NCBI RefSeq assembly: GCF_038593265.1
Contig: NZ_CP151979.1
Location: 124,001 to 188,000, forward strand
Length of the DNA stretch: 64,000 nucleotides
Origin: Ureibacillus sp. FSL W7-1570
GTDB taxonomy: Bacteria > Bacillota > Bacilli > Bacillales_A > Planococcaceae
Reading direction: 5' to 3'
Shown: positions 29,647 to 38,162 of the stretch, piece by piece
How the letters are laid out: each line of letters opens with the position of its first letter
Position numbering within the stretch: the stretch's first letter is position 1
Notes under the pieces: generated by a model
The model's input: the letters and a program-made list of their open reading frames with translations, nothing else
The model's database searches: none
Told to the model about the DNA's origin: nothing
Made by a program: the position numbers and the translations under genes

Positions 29647-29676
29647 TTGTCATTCAGTATAAAAATGGAATAAAAT
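29647..29676 (+). promoter_or_regulatory. Probable sigma-A promoter of lepB
   Basis: TTGTCA (-35), 18-nt spacer, TAAAAT (-10), giving a leader of about 25 nt. Confidence 0.6.
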
Positions 29677-29706
29677 GTAGATAGTAGATTTGGAGGGAAC
29701 GCTCTC

Positions 29707-30270
29707 GTGGAAAAAGGCAAAAAGGAAAAAAATGAGATTTGGGAATGGACGAAGGCGTTAATCATCGCTCTTCTCATTGCTGTATTTATTCGCTACTTTT
29801 TATTTACTCCCATCGTGGTAGACGGAGATTCCATGATGCCGACTTTAAAAGATGGGGACAAGATGATTGTCAATAAAATCGGTTACCGGTTGGGAGAACC
29901 AAAAAGATTTGATATCGTCGTTTTCCATGCTCCGGAAGGAAAAGATTACATCAAAAGAGTCATCGGATTGCCTGGGGAGCATATCGAATATAAAGATGAT
30001 CAGCTTTATATCAATGGCGAACCGATTGATGAACCTTATTTGGATGAATACAAATCCCAGCTTTCTGAAGGACAATTGACGCAAGATTTCACCCTTCAGG
30101 ATATTGAACCGAACATGGATGTAATCCCGGAAGGTTATGTTTTTGTGATGGGAGACAACCGGCGCTACAGTAAAGACAGCAGGCATATCGGCGTCGTCAG
30201 CGAAGACAAAATCATCGGTAAAACAAGCGTAGTTTTCTGGCCATTAAGTGAAATGAAAATTGTGAAATAA
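29707..30270 (+). CDS. lepB: Type I signal peptidase
   Basis: Cleaves signal peptides from exported proteins on the outer face of the membrane with a Ser-Lys dyad. One N-terminal transmembrane helix (about 16-34) is followed by box B VDGDSMMPTL with catalytic S42. Box D, YIKRVIGLPGE, holds catalytic K83, and the late box E is MGDNRRYSKDSRHIG. 187 aa, as in SipS-type enzymes. GTG start with GGAGGG 9 nt upstream. Its place between rplS and rbgA differs from B. subtilis. Own promoter and terminator. Confidence 0.94.
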   Translation: MEKGKKEKNEIWEWTKALIIALLIAVFIRYFLFTPIVVDGDSMMPTLKDGDKMIVNKIGYRLGEPKRFDIVVFHAPEGKDYIKRVIGLPGEHIEYKDDQLYINGEPIDEPYLDEYKSQLSEGQLTQDFTLQDIEPNMDVIPEGYVFVMGDNRRYSKDSRHIGVVSEDKIIGKTSVVFWPLSEMKIVK

Positions 30271-30272
30271 TC

Positions 30273-30307
30273 AAGAGGAGTAGATATTCGACTCCTTTTC
30301 TTTTTTT
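30273..30307 (+). terminator. Intrinsic terminator after lepB
   Basis: Stem AAGAGGAGT / ACTCCTTTT around a 9-nt loop, then CTTTTTTT. Confidence 0.85.
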
Positions 30308-30328
30308 GACGAAAGGAGGAATCACAAA

Positions 30329-31204
30329 ATGACGATTCAATGGTTTCCGGGGCATATGGCGAAGGCGAAACGGGAAGTCCAAGAGAAATTGAAGCTTGTC
30401 GACATCGTTTTTGAACTGATTGACGCCCGTCTACCCCTGTCTTCAAGAAATCCGATGATTGATGAAGTCATTAATCAAAAACCTCGACTAATTTTGTTAA
30501 ATAAAGCCGATATGGCGGACGAAACAGAAACAAAGAAATGGGTGGAATATTTTTCGGATAAAGGTTTCAAAGCGGTTGCCATCAACTCTTTTCAAGGAAA
30601 AGGATTGCATCAGGCAACAAAAGCGGCCCAGGAGATTTTGGCGGATAAATGGGCCCGCATGAGAGCAAAGGGGATGAAACCCCGCGCCATTCGTGCAATG
30701 ATCGTGGGAATACCAAACGTGGGAAAATCCACTTTAATCAACCGATTAGCCAAAAGAAACGTCGCCAAAACGGGTAATACGCCGGGGGTGACGAAAGCCC
30801 AGCAATGGGTGAAAGTGGGAAAAGAATTGGAATTGTTGGACACACCTGGTATATTATGGCCTAAATTTGAAGATCCCGAAGTGGGGTTAAAATTGGCGTT
30901 AACGGGGGCCATCAAAGATACGATCATCAACATGGAAGATTTGGCGGTCTATGCGTTGAAATTTTTATCCGCCCATTACCCTGAACGGATGCAGGAACGT
31001 TACGGCATAAATTCAGTCGATGAAGAAATCGTAAAAACTTTTGACCATATCGGGAAATTGCGCAATGTGCTGGGCCCCGGCGGCGAGATCGATTATGACC
31101 GGGTATCTGAGTTGATTGTCCGCGATATCCGAAATTTGGAATTAGGAAAATTAACCTTTGATTTTGTTGAGGAAGAATTGGAAAAAGAAGCGGCCGAACA
31201 ATAA
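30329..31204 (+). CDS. rbgA: Ribosome biogenesis GTPase RbgA (YlqF)
   Basis: Essential in B. subtilis for a late step of 50S assembly. Circularly permuted GTPase: G4 motif LLNKADM (about residue 56) precedes the P-loop [12 protein letters not shown] (about 128) and the G3 motif [10 protein letters not shown]-terminus [16 protein letters not shown] is the family hallmark. 291 aa. SD AAAGGAGG. Closely followed by a bidirectional terminator. Confidence 0.96.
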   Translation: MTIQWFPGHMAKAKREVQEKLKLVDIVFELIDARLPLSSRNPMIDEVINQKPRLILLNKADMADETETKKWVEYFSDKGFKAVAINSFQGKGLHQATKAAQEILADKWARMRAKGMKPRAIRAMIVGIPNVGKSTLINRLAKRNVAKTGNTPGVTKAQQWVKVGKELELLDTPGILWPKFEDPEVGLKLALTGAIKDTIINMEDLAVYALKFLSAHYPERMQERYGINSVDEEIVKTFDHIGKLRNVLGPGGEIDYDRVSELIVRDIRNLELGKLTFDFVEEELEKEAAEQ

Positions 31205-31206
31205 TG

Positions 31207-31253
31207 AAAAAACCATCCTAAAGTTTCTTTCAGAGACTTTAAGATGGTTTTTT
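31207..31253. terminator. Bidirectional terminator between rbgA and the minus-strand lipoprotein gene
   Basis: AAAAAACCATC and GATGGTTTTTT flank an inner TAAAGT/ACTTTA stem. A-run and T-run on the two sides let it work for both converging genes. Confidence 0.92.
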
Positions 31254-31255
31254 CA

Positions 31256-31777
31256 TTATACAGGCATATCTGTTGGTGTCGGTGCTGAGTAGCCTTCCTG
31301 ATATTTCTCGTCAATAGATTTCCGGATTTCTTGAATGGATTTTCCTTCTTTGGCCAACTTTGCAGATTCTACGGCAATCTCCATACAAACGAGACAGCGG
31401 GTTCCGTGGTCATCCCACAGAACTTCTTCATCCCGGATTTCTGCAATAAAGCAATCCAAATTGCTTCTGTGGCCTGCAGTTTCCCCACAGCCGCAATAGC
31501 AAGGGATCCACTTCAGCACATCGGCATAGTCTAAAGCGATTTTGTAAACAGCGGCCACGTTTTCATGCTTTCCATCCAAAAAAGAAGGCAACTCACCAAT
31601 AGCAGTCCGTTGCTGCAAGTCTCCGGACAGCGGATTGTGCTCTGTGTGGCTTGCATGTTGATGATTTTCCGGTTGAGCGGTTCCCTCTTTGTGAACAGAA
31701 TCTCCTTTTTGGGCGGATTCTTCATTGCAAGCAACCAACAGAAAAAGAAAAATAATTAATATGTTAAGTTTTTTCAT
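31256..31777 (-). CDS. PCYCGC-motif lipoprotein of unknown function
   Basis: A 173-aa exported protein. A short signal peptide ends in the lipobox LVAC with C17 as the likely lipidated residue. A His-rich, low-complexity spacer follows (about 35-50, including HQHASHTEH). The conserved core is WIPCYCGCGETAGHRSNLDCF and then RCLVCMEIA. This is the PCYCGC family of unknown function found in Bacillales. Six closely spaced Cys and several His suggest metal or redox chemistry at the outer membrane face, but that is inference. Starts at ATG with GGGGGAA upstream, has its own strong promoter and shares a terminator with rbgA. Not present at this place in B. subtilis. Confidence 0.85.
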   Translation of the reverse strand: MKKLNILIIFLFLLVACNEESAQKGDSVHKEGTAQPENHQHASHTEHNPLSGDLQQRTAIGELPSFLDGKHENVAAVYKIALDYADVLKWIPCYCGCGETAGHRSNLDCFIAEIRDEEVLWDDHGTRCLVCMEIAVESAKLAKEGKSIQEIRKSIDEKYQEGYSAPTPTDMPV

Positions 31778-31806
31778 TTCTTTTCCCCCATGTCATATTC
31801 TCCATC

Positions 31807-31835
31807 ATTATAAAATAAAATGAATTGATGGGCAA
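31807..31835 (-). promoter_or_regulatory. Sigma-A promoter of the PCYCGC lipoprotein gene
   Basis: On the minus strand TTGCCC (-35), 17-nt spacer, perfect TATAAT (-10), leader of about 23 nt. Confidence 0.75.
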
Positions 31836-31925
31836 GTACAACAGGGGTAGAATAACTCTATCAAGCCTTATAAGCTATTGAATGAAACCGATATAAAAGA
31901 AAAATAGGAGAAAGAATGGTTTACT

Positions 31926-32705
31926 ATGGATACAATCAAAGAAATTATAGAAGCATTAAAAAACGCGACAAGTTATGAACCTTGGATGCAGGAACTGGAA
32001 AATGACGGGCGGGCAAGCGTTCAAAAGGCGTTATCGCAATTTAAAAAGAGAATGGAAAAGCAGGAAAAATTGTTCCAACAATATAAGGAAAAACAAGCCT
32101 TCGATGCAAGTTTTCTCCCCTTTGAAGGGGCTTTTTTGGCCGGAGTGGATGAAGCAGGGAGAGGCCCTCTTGCCGGACCGGTCGTGACTTGCGCTGTCAT
32201 TTTGCCCTATGATTGTCCGGAACTGGTTGGGGTAAATGATTCGAAACAACTTTCCAAAAAGAAACGGGCGGAATTTGCTGAAATCATCAAAAAGCATGCC
32301 ATCGATTATTCGATTCATTTTCAAAGTGCGGATGTCATTGATGAAATCAATATATTGGAAGCGACAAAACAATCGATGAAAACATGCATTGAGAATTTGA
32401 AAATCCGGCCGGATTATTGCATTGTCGATGCGGTCTCCATTCCGATCGATATCCCGCAAAAAGGAATTATAAAAGGCGATGCCAAAAGCCTTGCGATTGG
32501 TGCGGCATCCATTTTAGCCAAACACGAACGGGATTTATATATGGAAGAACTACATAAACAATTTCCTCAATATGGATTTGACCAAAATGCCGGTTACGGT
32601 ACAAAACAGCATTTGGAAGCGATTGAACGATTTGGACCGACCATCCATCATCGTAAAACCTTTGAACCTATAAAATCCATGCTGGAGAAGAAGGTGAAGC
32701 TATGA
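31926..32705 (+). CDS. rnhB: Ribonuclease HII
   Basis: Removes ribonucleotides and RNA from RNA-DNA hybrids. The 259-aa protein has an N-terminal substrate-binding domain (about 1-70). The catalytic domain starts LAGVDEAGRGPLAGPVV with the DEAGRG Asp-Glu pair. Further acidic residues lie in VNDSKQLSKKKR and CIVDAVSIPI, and the region KGDAKSLAIGAASILAK is typical. SD AGGAGAAAG is about 10 nt away. The stop overlaps the ylqG start (ATGA), so the next two genes are probably coupled to it. Confidence 0.95.
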   Translation: MDTIKEIIEALKNATSYEPWMQELENDGRASVQKALSQFKKRMEKQEKLFQQYKEKQAFDASFLPFEGAFLAGVDEAGRGPLAGPVVTCAVILPYDCPELVGVNDSKQLSKKKRAEFAEIIKKHAIDYSIHFQSADVIDEINILEATKQSMKTCIENLKIRPDYCIVDAVSIPIDIPQKGIIKGDAKSLAIGAASILAKHERDLYMEELHKQFPQYGFDQNAGYGTKQHLEAIERFGPTIHHRKTFEPIKSMLEKKVKL

Positions 32706-34549
32706 CCATTCCTTCCTTTCAACCGATTCAAAATCAACAGATGGCCATTCAGAAAGGTCCTTTGGTGTTAAAACAGGGCCAGGTTTTTTATGGCAGCGTG
32801 AAACAATTATATCCAAATCAAACGGCGGAAATCCAAATCGGGGAGCACCGTCTCGTAGCCAAGCTGGAAACGCCTTTGAAGGTGGGAGATTCGCATTTTT
32901 TTCAAGTGACGGGCATAAACCCACAGGCGGAGCTGAAAGTGGTTTCAGGGCCGATGGTGAAGGAATCTGCGAATGTACAACAGTTGATGGAATCATTGAA
33001 TTTGCCAAAGAGCCAAGAAATGCAGCAATTGTTGACCCATTTCATAAAAAATCAGCTGCCGATTTCAAGGGAACAGTTGATGCAAGCGGAAAGCTGGCTG
33101 AAAAGTTTGCCGGATGGCGCATCGAAACAGGAAGCATTATCGGCCCTGCAAAAATTGGTGGAATTGAAATTGCCTTTTACTGAAGAAACGTTTAAAGCTT
33201 TATTGTTCGGTTCAAAAACAAGCGGCATAACCAATAACCTTGAACAATTTGCCCAATTGCTTGATCGTAGTAGCAATGTAAATCCCCAGGCAAAGGAGAA
33301 TTTATTGAATGCCATCCGGTCCATCGCAAAACCTTTGGAAACGGAAACGGCAGGACTTGTGATTGCCCGCTCCGTCCGGACGCTTCTTGATGGCGCGGCA
33401 CAGTCAACCATAAAGCAAAATGCCTTAAACATATTAATAGAGGCCAATATTTTGCCAAAGGAGGCCAATCTCAGCAATTGGTTGAACCAGTTGACCGTTT
33501 CTTCCAAAAATGACACAGCAGGAAGCATGATAGGGCGATTACAATCCGGCACTGAAGAGACAGTTGCCCAAAGGATTCAACAAATAGCCGGCTGGGTTGA
33601 AAATGAACATAACCTGACGGCCCAACAAAAAAATGCCATCCTCCAAACATTGAAATCTTTCGATGGAACAAACGGGGAACAATTGGGAAAACAACTTCAT
33701 GCACAGCTGTTGGAAGCTTATTCGGAACAAACAGTGAATGGCCTATTTGCAAAAGGCGATGGAATTTCCCCGAAAGAGCAATTATTGTCCCTTTTGAAAC
33801 ATGAGTTTGCTTCGAATCCGGAAGCGGAATTAAAAAATTTGGCAAGAACTTTTCAAAGTTCAAATGAACCGGCAACCAATGCCTTGTTTGCCGAATCGGA
33901 AGAGTTGCTGCTTTCAAAATTGAATGGTAAAGGAATGCAACAAGCGATCCAATCGATATTGAAAAACCTTGGATTGAGTTACGAATCCGCTTTGAACAAA
34001 ACTGGCGACGTCGAATCCATTGTACAATCTTTAAAACCGCAAGTGTTATCTTTCATCCGAAATGAAAGCGTACCGGCGGAATTAAAAAATGCGGCAGAAA
34101 TGCTTCTTGCCCGGTTGAACGGCATGCAACTTTTATCCGGTGAAGCAGGCCATCAGCATCAAATCATTATGCAAATCCCATTGCAATTTTTAGGAAAACA
34201 GGTGGATGCGACGGTTCAATGGAACGGAAGAATGAAGAAAGATGGGAAAATCGACTCCAATTATGCGCGGATTTTATTTTATCTAAATATGGAAGCGTTG
34301 AAAGAAACGGTCATTGACATGCAAGTGCAGAACCGTATCGTAACGGTTTATGTTTACAACGAACATGAAGGATTGGAACCGCTTGCCGAGCCGTTGAAGA
34401 AATCGTTAAAAGCCGGGTTGGAAGAAAAGAACTATCATTTGTCCGGTGTGATGATCAAACCTTTCTCCAAGAGGGAAAATGTAACTAAAAAGGTGGAGAA
34501 AACAGGTGACAACGGCGCTTCTCATAAAGGAGTGGATATTCGCATATGA
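32702..34549 (+). CDS. ylqG: YlqG, FliK-like protein with a C-terminal hook-length-control domain
   Basis: A 615-aa Gln/Asn/Leu-rich protein of unknown role, placed between rnhB and ylqH as in B. subtilis. The N-terminal half is repetitive and low in Cys. The C-terminal about 120 residues (IIMQIPLQFLGKQVDATVQWNG ... LKKSLKAGLEEKNYHLSGVMIKPF) resemble the Flg_hook domain of FliK, which interacts with FlhB during substrate switching. No signal peptide or membrane segment. Overlaps rnhB and ylqH by 4 nt each. The pairing with an FlhB-tail protein suggests an export-apparatus role, which is inference; direct work on it is not known to me. Confidence 0.8.
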   Translation: MTIPSFQPIQNQQMAIQKGPLVLKQGQVFYGSVKQLYPNQTAEIQIGEHRLVAKLETPLKVGDSHFFQVTGINPQAELKVVSGPMVKESANVQQLMESLNLPKSQEMQQLLTHFIKNQLPISREQLMQAESWLKSLPDGASKQEALSALQKLVELKLPFTEETFKALLFGSKTSGITNNLEQFAQLLDRSSNVNPQAKENLLNAIRSIAKPLETETAGLVIARSVRTLLDGAAQSTIKQNALNILIEANILPKEANLSNWLNQLTVSSKNDTAGSMIGRLQSGTEETVAQRIQQIAGWVENEHNLTAQQKNAILQTLKSFDGTNGEQLGKQLHAQLLEAYSEQTVNGLFAKGDGISPKEQLLSLLKHEFASNPEAELKNLARTFQSSNEPATNALFAESEELLLSKLNGKGMQQAIQSILKNLGLSYESALNKTGDVESIVQSLKPQVLSFIRNESVPAELKNAAEMLLARLNGMQLLSGEAGHQHQIIMQIPLQFLGKQVDATVQWNGRMKKDGKIDSNYARILFYLNMEALKETVIDMQVQNRIVTVYVYNEHEGLEPLAEPLKKSLKAGLEEKNYHLSGVMIKPFSKRENVTKKVEKTGDNGASHKGVDIRI

Positions 34550-34818
34550 AGGAAAAAAGAAAAGAAGCCGTCGCTCTTTTATATAATCCTGAAGAAAATA
34601 GTCCAAAAGTTGTTGCTAAAGGAAAAGGGAAAATTGCGGAAAATATTCTTCAAAAAGCGGAGGAACATAACGTTCCTGTCTATGAAGATCCAAATCTGGT
34701 GGAATTATTGGGACAGCTGGAATTAAACGAATCCATCCCTCCGGATTTATATGAAGCCGTAGCGGAAGTATTCGCTTTTATTTATCAGTTGGATAGAAAA
34801 TTTCATTCAAATGGTTGA
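34546..34818 (+). CDS. ylqH: YlqH, FlhB C-terminal-domain-like protein
   Basis: A 90-aa stand-alone version of the cytosolic FlhB/YscU tail. It aligns with the last part of the FlhB encoded at 62205-63293: AVALLYNPEENSPKVVAKGKG corresponds to AVALRYDDGSMDAPKVVAKGA, and IPPDLYEAVAEVFAFIYQLDRK to VPEEFFKAVAEILAYVYRIKRK. It begins just after the position of the NPTH self-cleavage motif, so it mimics the FlhB fragment released by cleavage. Similar FlhX/YlqH proteins can support FlhB function in other bacteria. Overlaps ylqG as ATGA. Confidence 0.87.
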   Translation: MKEKRKEAVALLYNPEENSPKVVAKGKGKIAENILQKAEEHNVPVYEDPNLVELLGQLELNESIPPDLYEAVAEVFAFIYQLDRKFHSNG

Positions 34819-34843
34819 CAAGATTATAGCAATATTGTAAAAG
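34815..34843 (+). promoter_or_regulatory. Probable sigma-A promoter upstream of sucCD
   Basis: Consensus TTGACA (-35), 17-nt spacer, TAAAAG (-10), overlapping the end of ylqH. Leader of about 145 nt to sucC. A weaker second candidate, TTGCGC-16-TAATAA, lies at 34923-34950. Confidence 0.6.
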
Positions 34844-34857
34844 TAAAAGGGTGTTAT

Positions 34858-34911
34858 ATGCGCAAAGTAGAAAAAATAAGTCGAATTCTAGCAAAAATCG
34901 ACAAAAAATAA
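34858..34911 (+). CDS. Possible 17-codon leader ORF before sucC
   Basis: ATG start, 17 codons, product MRKVEKISRILAKIDKK, with a moderate SD-like AAAAGGGTG upstream. It starts just after the predicted transcription start of the sucCD promoter. It is short, Lys/Ile-rich and could be chance. No homologue is recognised. Confidence 0.25.
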   Translation: MRKVEKISRILAKIDKK

Positions 34912-34948
34912 GAACATAGACATTGCGCTGGCATTTGATTAAAATAAT

Positions 34949-34963
34949 AATAGTCAGAAAATT
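34949..34963 (+). promoter_or_regulatory. Candidate CodY box upstream of sucC
   Basis: AATAGTCAGAAAATT matches 13 of 15 positions of the CodY consensus AATTTTCWGAAAATT. It lies 31 nt before the sucC ATG, within or just after a weak promoter. CodY itself is encoded at 44739-45518. Confidence 0.55.
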
Positions 34964-34993
34964 TTCCGATATTGTTGAATTGGAGGATGGCAA

Positions 34994-36154
34994 ATGAATA
35001 TCCATGAGTATCAGGGGAAGGAAATACTTAGAAACTATGGAGTTGCAGTTCCAAATGGCAGAGTTGCTTTTTCTCCGGAAGAGGCAGTGAAAGTGGCCAA
35101 AGAACTCGATTCAAATATTGTCGTTGTGAAAGCGCAAATCCATGCCGGTGGAAGAGGGAAAGCCGGTGGAGTAAAAGTGGCCAAAAATCTGGATGAGGTG
35201 CGCGCTTATGCAAAAGAATTGTTAGGGAAAAAATTGGTCACAAAACAAACAGGCCCTGAAGGTAAGGAAGTAAAGCGCCTTTATATTGAAGAAGGCTCCG
35301 AAATCAAGAAAGAATATTATTTGAGTTTCATATTGGACCGTTCCACTTCCCGAATCACTGTGATGGGTTCAGCTGAAGGCGGAATGGACATTGAAGAGGT
35401 GGCGGAAAAAACACCTGAAAAAATCTTCAGAGAAGTGATTGATCCGCTGACAGGTTTATTGCCGTTCCAGGCGAGAAGATTGGCAATTAATATGGAAATC
35501 CCTACAAAATTAATAAACCAAGCTGCCAAACTTATGATTGGTTTATATACAGCTTTTGTCGAAAAGGATGCTTCCATCCTTGAAATCAATCCGCTCGTGT
35601 TGACGGAAGATGATAAAATTATGGCGCTGGATGCGAAATTCAATTTTGATGCCAATGCACTTTATCGCCATCCTGAAATAGTCGAACTTCGTGATTTTGA
35701 TGAAGAAGATCCAAAAGAAATCCAGGCATCCAAATATGATTTGAACTATGTTTCTCTTGATGGAAATATCGGCTGCCTCGTAAATGGTGCAGGTCTTGCG
35801 ATGGCCACAATGGATACGATCAGCTATTATGGAGGCTCTCCAGCCAACTTCTTGGACGTTGGTGGCGGTGCAAACACCGAAAAAGTGACGGAAGCATTCA
35901 AAATCATCCTTTCTGATCCGAATGTAAAAGGAATTTTCGTGAATATTTTCGGTGGCATTATGAAATGTGATGTTATTGCCGAAGGGGTTGTTGCCGCAGC
36001 GAAGGAAGTAGGATTGAATGTGCCGCTTGTGGTACGTTTGGAAGGTACAAATGCCGCATTGGGCAAAGAGATATTGAATCAATCCGGTTTGAATATTGTG
36101 GGAACGAACTCATTGGCTGAAGGCGCACAAAAAATTATAGAACTTGTAAGGTAG
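34994..36154 (+). CDS. sucC: Succinyl-CoA synthetase beta subunit
   Basis: Makes ATP or GTP from succinyl-CoA in the citric acid cycle with SucD. The 386-aa protein has an ATP-grasp domain starting [17 protein letters not shown], with [17 protein letters not shown] as nucleotide loop and EINPLV as metal site. The C-terminal CoA-ligase domain has [18 protein letters not shown] and [18 protein letters not shown]. sucD begins 16 nt later. Upstream there is a TTGACA promoter and a CodY-like box. Confidence 0.97.
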   Translation: MNIHEYQGKEILRNYGVAVPNGRVAFSPEEAVKVAKELDSNIVVVKAQIHAGGRGKAGGVKVAKNLDEVRAYAKELLGKKLVTKQTGPEGKEVKRLYIEEGSEIKKEYYLSFILDRSTSRITVMGSAEGGMDIEEVAEKTPEKIFREVIDPLTGLLPFQARRLAINMEIPTKLINQAAKLMIGLYTAFVEKDASILEINPLVLTEDDKIMALDAKFNFDANALYRHPEIVELRDFDEEDPKEIQASKYDLNYVSLDGNIGCLVNGAGLAMATMDTISYYGGSPANFLDVGGGANTEKVTEAFKIILSDPNVKGIFVNIFGGIMKCDVIAEGVVAAAKEVGLNVPLVVRLEGTNAALGKEILNQSGLNIVGTNSLAEGAQKIIELVR

Positions 36155-36170
36155 AAAGGCTGGGGAGAAA

Positions 36171-37073
36171 ATGGCGATTTACGTAAATAAAGATACAAAA
36201 GTCATTGTTCAAGGAATTACTGGTGACACTGCTTTATTCCATACGAAACAAATGCTCGAGTATGGTACGAAAATCGTTGCTGGTGTAACACCTGGAAAAG
36301 GCGGTCAGGTGATCGAAGGGGTTCCTGTCTTCAATACGGTGGCTGAAGCAAAAGCTGCGACAGGTGCCAATGCTTCTGTTATTTTTGTACCTGCTCCATT
36401 TGCCGCTGATGCAATCATGGAAGCGGTGGAAGCGGAATTGGAATTTACATGTTGTATCACGGAACATATTCCGGTTTTGGACATGGTCAAAGTCAAGCGT
36501 TACATGGAAGGGAAGAAAACCCGCCTTCTTGGGCCAAACTGTCCGGGACTTGTAACTGCCGAAGAATGTAAAATCGGCATTATGCCTGGATATATTTTGA
36601 AAAAAGGGCATGTAGGACTTGTGTCCCGCTCCGGTACATTGACATATGAAGCGGTACTTCAATTGACGGAAGCGGGAATCGGGCAGACAACAGCTGTCGG
36701 AATCGGTGGTGACCCGGTAAATGGGACAAACTTCCTGGATGTGTTAAAAGAGTTTAACGAAGATCCTGAAACATATGCCGTTGTGATGATTGGTGAAATC
36801 GGTGGTACGGCGGAAGAAGAAGCAGCCGCTTGGATCAAAGAAAATATGAAGAAACCGGTTGTCGGATTTATCGCCGGACAAACAGCACCTCCAGGGAAAC
36901 GGATGGGACATGCCGGCGCAATCATATCCGGAGGCAAAGGCACTGCGAAAGAAAAAATCAAGGCGATGAATGATGCGGGAATTGAAGTTGCACCGACGCC
37001 TTCCGTTATCGGTGAAACATTGATTAAAGTTTTAAAAGAAAATGGGCTATACGAAAAATGTAAAACCCATTAA
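36171..37073 (+). CDS. sucD: Succinyl-CoA synthetase alpha subunit
   Basis: CoA-binding and phosphohistidine subunit of succinyl-CoA synthetase. 300 aa. N-terminal Rossmann domain [19 protein letters not shown] and [10 protein letters not shown]. The phosphorylated His lies in [24 protein letters not shown] motif present. Co-transcribed with sucC and followed by a strong terminator. Confidence 0.97.
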   Translation: MAIYVNKDTKVIVQGITGDTALFHTKQMLEYGTKIVAGVTPGKGGQVIEGVPVFNTVAEAKAATGANASVIFVPAPFAADAIMEAVEAELEFTCCITEHIPVLDMVKVKRYMEGKKTRLLGPNCPGLVTAEECKIGIMPGYILKKGHVGLVSRSGTLTYEAVLQLTEAGIGQTTAVGIGGDPVNGTNFLDVLKEFNEDPETYAVVMIGEIGGTAEEEAAAWIKENMKKPVVGFIAGQTAPPGKRMGHAGAIISGGKGTAKEKIKAMNDAGIEVAPTPSVIGETLIKVLKENGLYEKCKTH

Positions 37074-37076
37074 ACT

Positions 37077-37110
37077 AAAAAGTGTAGCGCGGGATTGCGT
37101 TACACTTTTT
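37077..37110 (+). terminator. Intrinsic terminator after sucD
   Basis: 14-bp stem AAAAAGTGTAGCGC / GCGTTACACTTTTT (one G-U pair), 6-nt loop, T-run. Confidence 0.93.
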
Positions 37111-37174
37111 CATTTCCATTCCATGAAAAAAGAGTGCGGTCACGCTTGACATAATATAATAAAGGAGTGGTATC

Positions 37175-38056
37175 ATGGGCTCATTTTCATTAAACGAGCT
37201 GCTGGCACTCCACTATGTTTACCCGCTCACGTTAAACAAGTTAAACAGATTATTAAATGAAATTTCCTCCCTTGACACCCTGCATGATGTATCGCCTGCA
37301 ACTTTGGAAACCATTCTCCATATTTCAACAGAAAATGCCAATAAAATCATATCGAATTATAAGAGATTATTAAAAAATAATTTGCCCGCTGCATATAATC
37401 ATGAAGGAATACATGTTATTCCATATCCAGACCCGAATTATCCCCAATCTTTGTTTGCGTTGGTCGATCCCCCTGCCGTTCTGTATGGGAAAGGGGACAT
37501 TACTTTATTAAAAAAACGGAAAATTGCCATCATCGGTTCAAGAATGGCGACAAACTATACACAAAAGGCGCTGGAGGCGATTGTTCCGCCATTGGTTGAA
37601 AAGGGTTTCATTATAGTCAGTGGATTGGCAAAGGGAGCTGATGCAATGGCCCATGAAGCGGCCATTCGATATGGCGGAAAAACAATCGGCATTTTGGGAA
37701 ACGGTTTATTTCACATATATCCGAAACAAAATGAAAAATTGGCGTTGGAAATGGCCAAAAACCATTTATTGCTCACCGAATTTCCTCCCTATGTGGGCCC
37801 CAAAAAGTGGCATTTTCCTTTAAGAAATCGTATTATAAGTGGTATTAGCGAAGCCATTGTAGTGACAGAAGCCGCAAGAAAAAGCGGAACATTAATTACA
37901 ACGGATCATGCGTTGGAACATGGGAAAGATGTCTTTGTCGTTCCAGGCCCCATTGATTCGAAACTTTCGGAAGGGACGAATCAATTGTTGAGGGAAGGGG
38001 CCATTCCGGTATGGAGCGGGCAACAAATTTTGGATGAATTAAATTTGTTTTTTTAG
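37175..38056 (+). CDS. dprA: DNA processing protein DprA
   Basis: Loads RecA on incoming single-stranded DNA during natural transformation. The 293-aa protein has an N-terminal helical region and a Rossmann-like domain: IAIIGSRMAT, SGLAKGADAMAHEAA, LTEFPPYVGPKKWHFPLRNRIISGIS and EAARKSGTLITTDHALEHG. Length is normal and the reading frame is intact. SD AAAGGAGTGG. No usable promoter pattern was found: the TTGACA and TATAAT just upstream are only a few bases apart. Position sucCD-dprA-topA matches B. subtilis. Confidence 0.95.
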   Translation: MGSFSLNELLALHYVYPLTLNKLNRLLNEISSLDTLHDVSPATLETILHISTENANKIISNYKRLLKNNLPAAYNHEGIHVIPYPDPNYPQSLFALVDPPAVLYGKGDITLLKKRKIAIIGSRMATNYTQKALEAIVPPLVEKGFIIVSGLAKGADAMAHEAAIRYGGKTIGILGNGLFHIYPKQNEKLALEMAKNHLLLTEFPPYVGPKKWHFPLRNRIISGISEAIVVTEAARKSGTLITTDHALEHGKDVFVVPGPIDSKLSEGTNQLLREGAIPVWSGQQILDELNLFF

Positions 38057-38162
38057 GTAAAATATTGAAAAAAAGTTGCAATATTATTCAATCTGTTATA
38101 CATTTTGCAACAGGAATTTCTTTAATCATTTATCAAGGTGCCTCTAGTGAGGAGGAAGTTAG

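Noticed and set aside
37146-37160. TTGACA and TATAAT just upstream of dprA as a promoter
   Set aside because: The two hexamers are only 3 nt apart, and transcription from this -10 would start inside the dprA ribosome-binding site.
38075-38111. GTTGCAA...TTGCAAC inverted repeat before topA as terminator or operator
   Set aside because: Arms are 7 bp with a 23-nt gap and no T-run; TTGCAA and TATACA are only 15 nt apart. Evidence too weak to assign.
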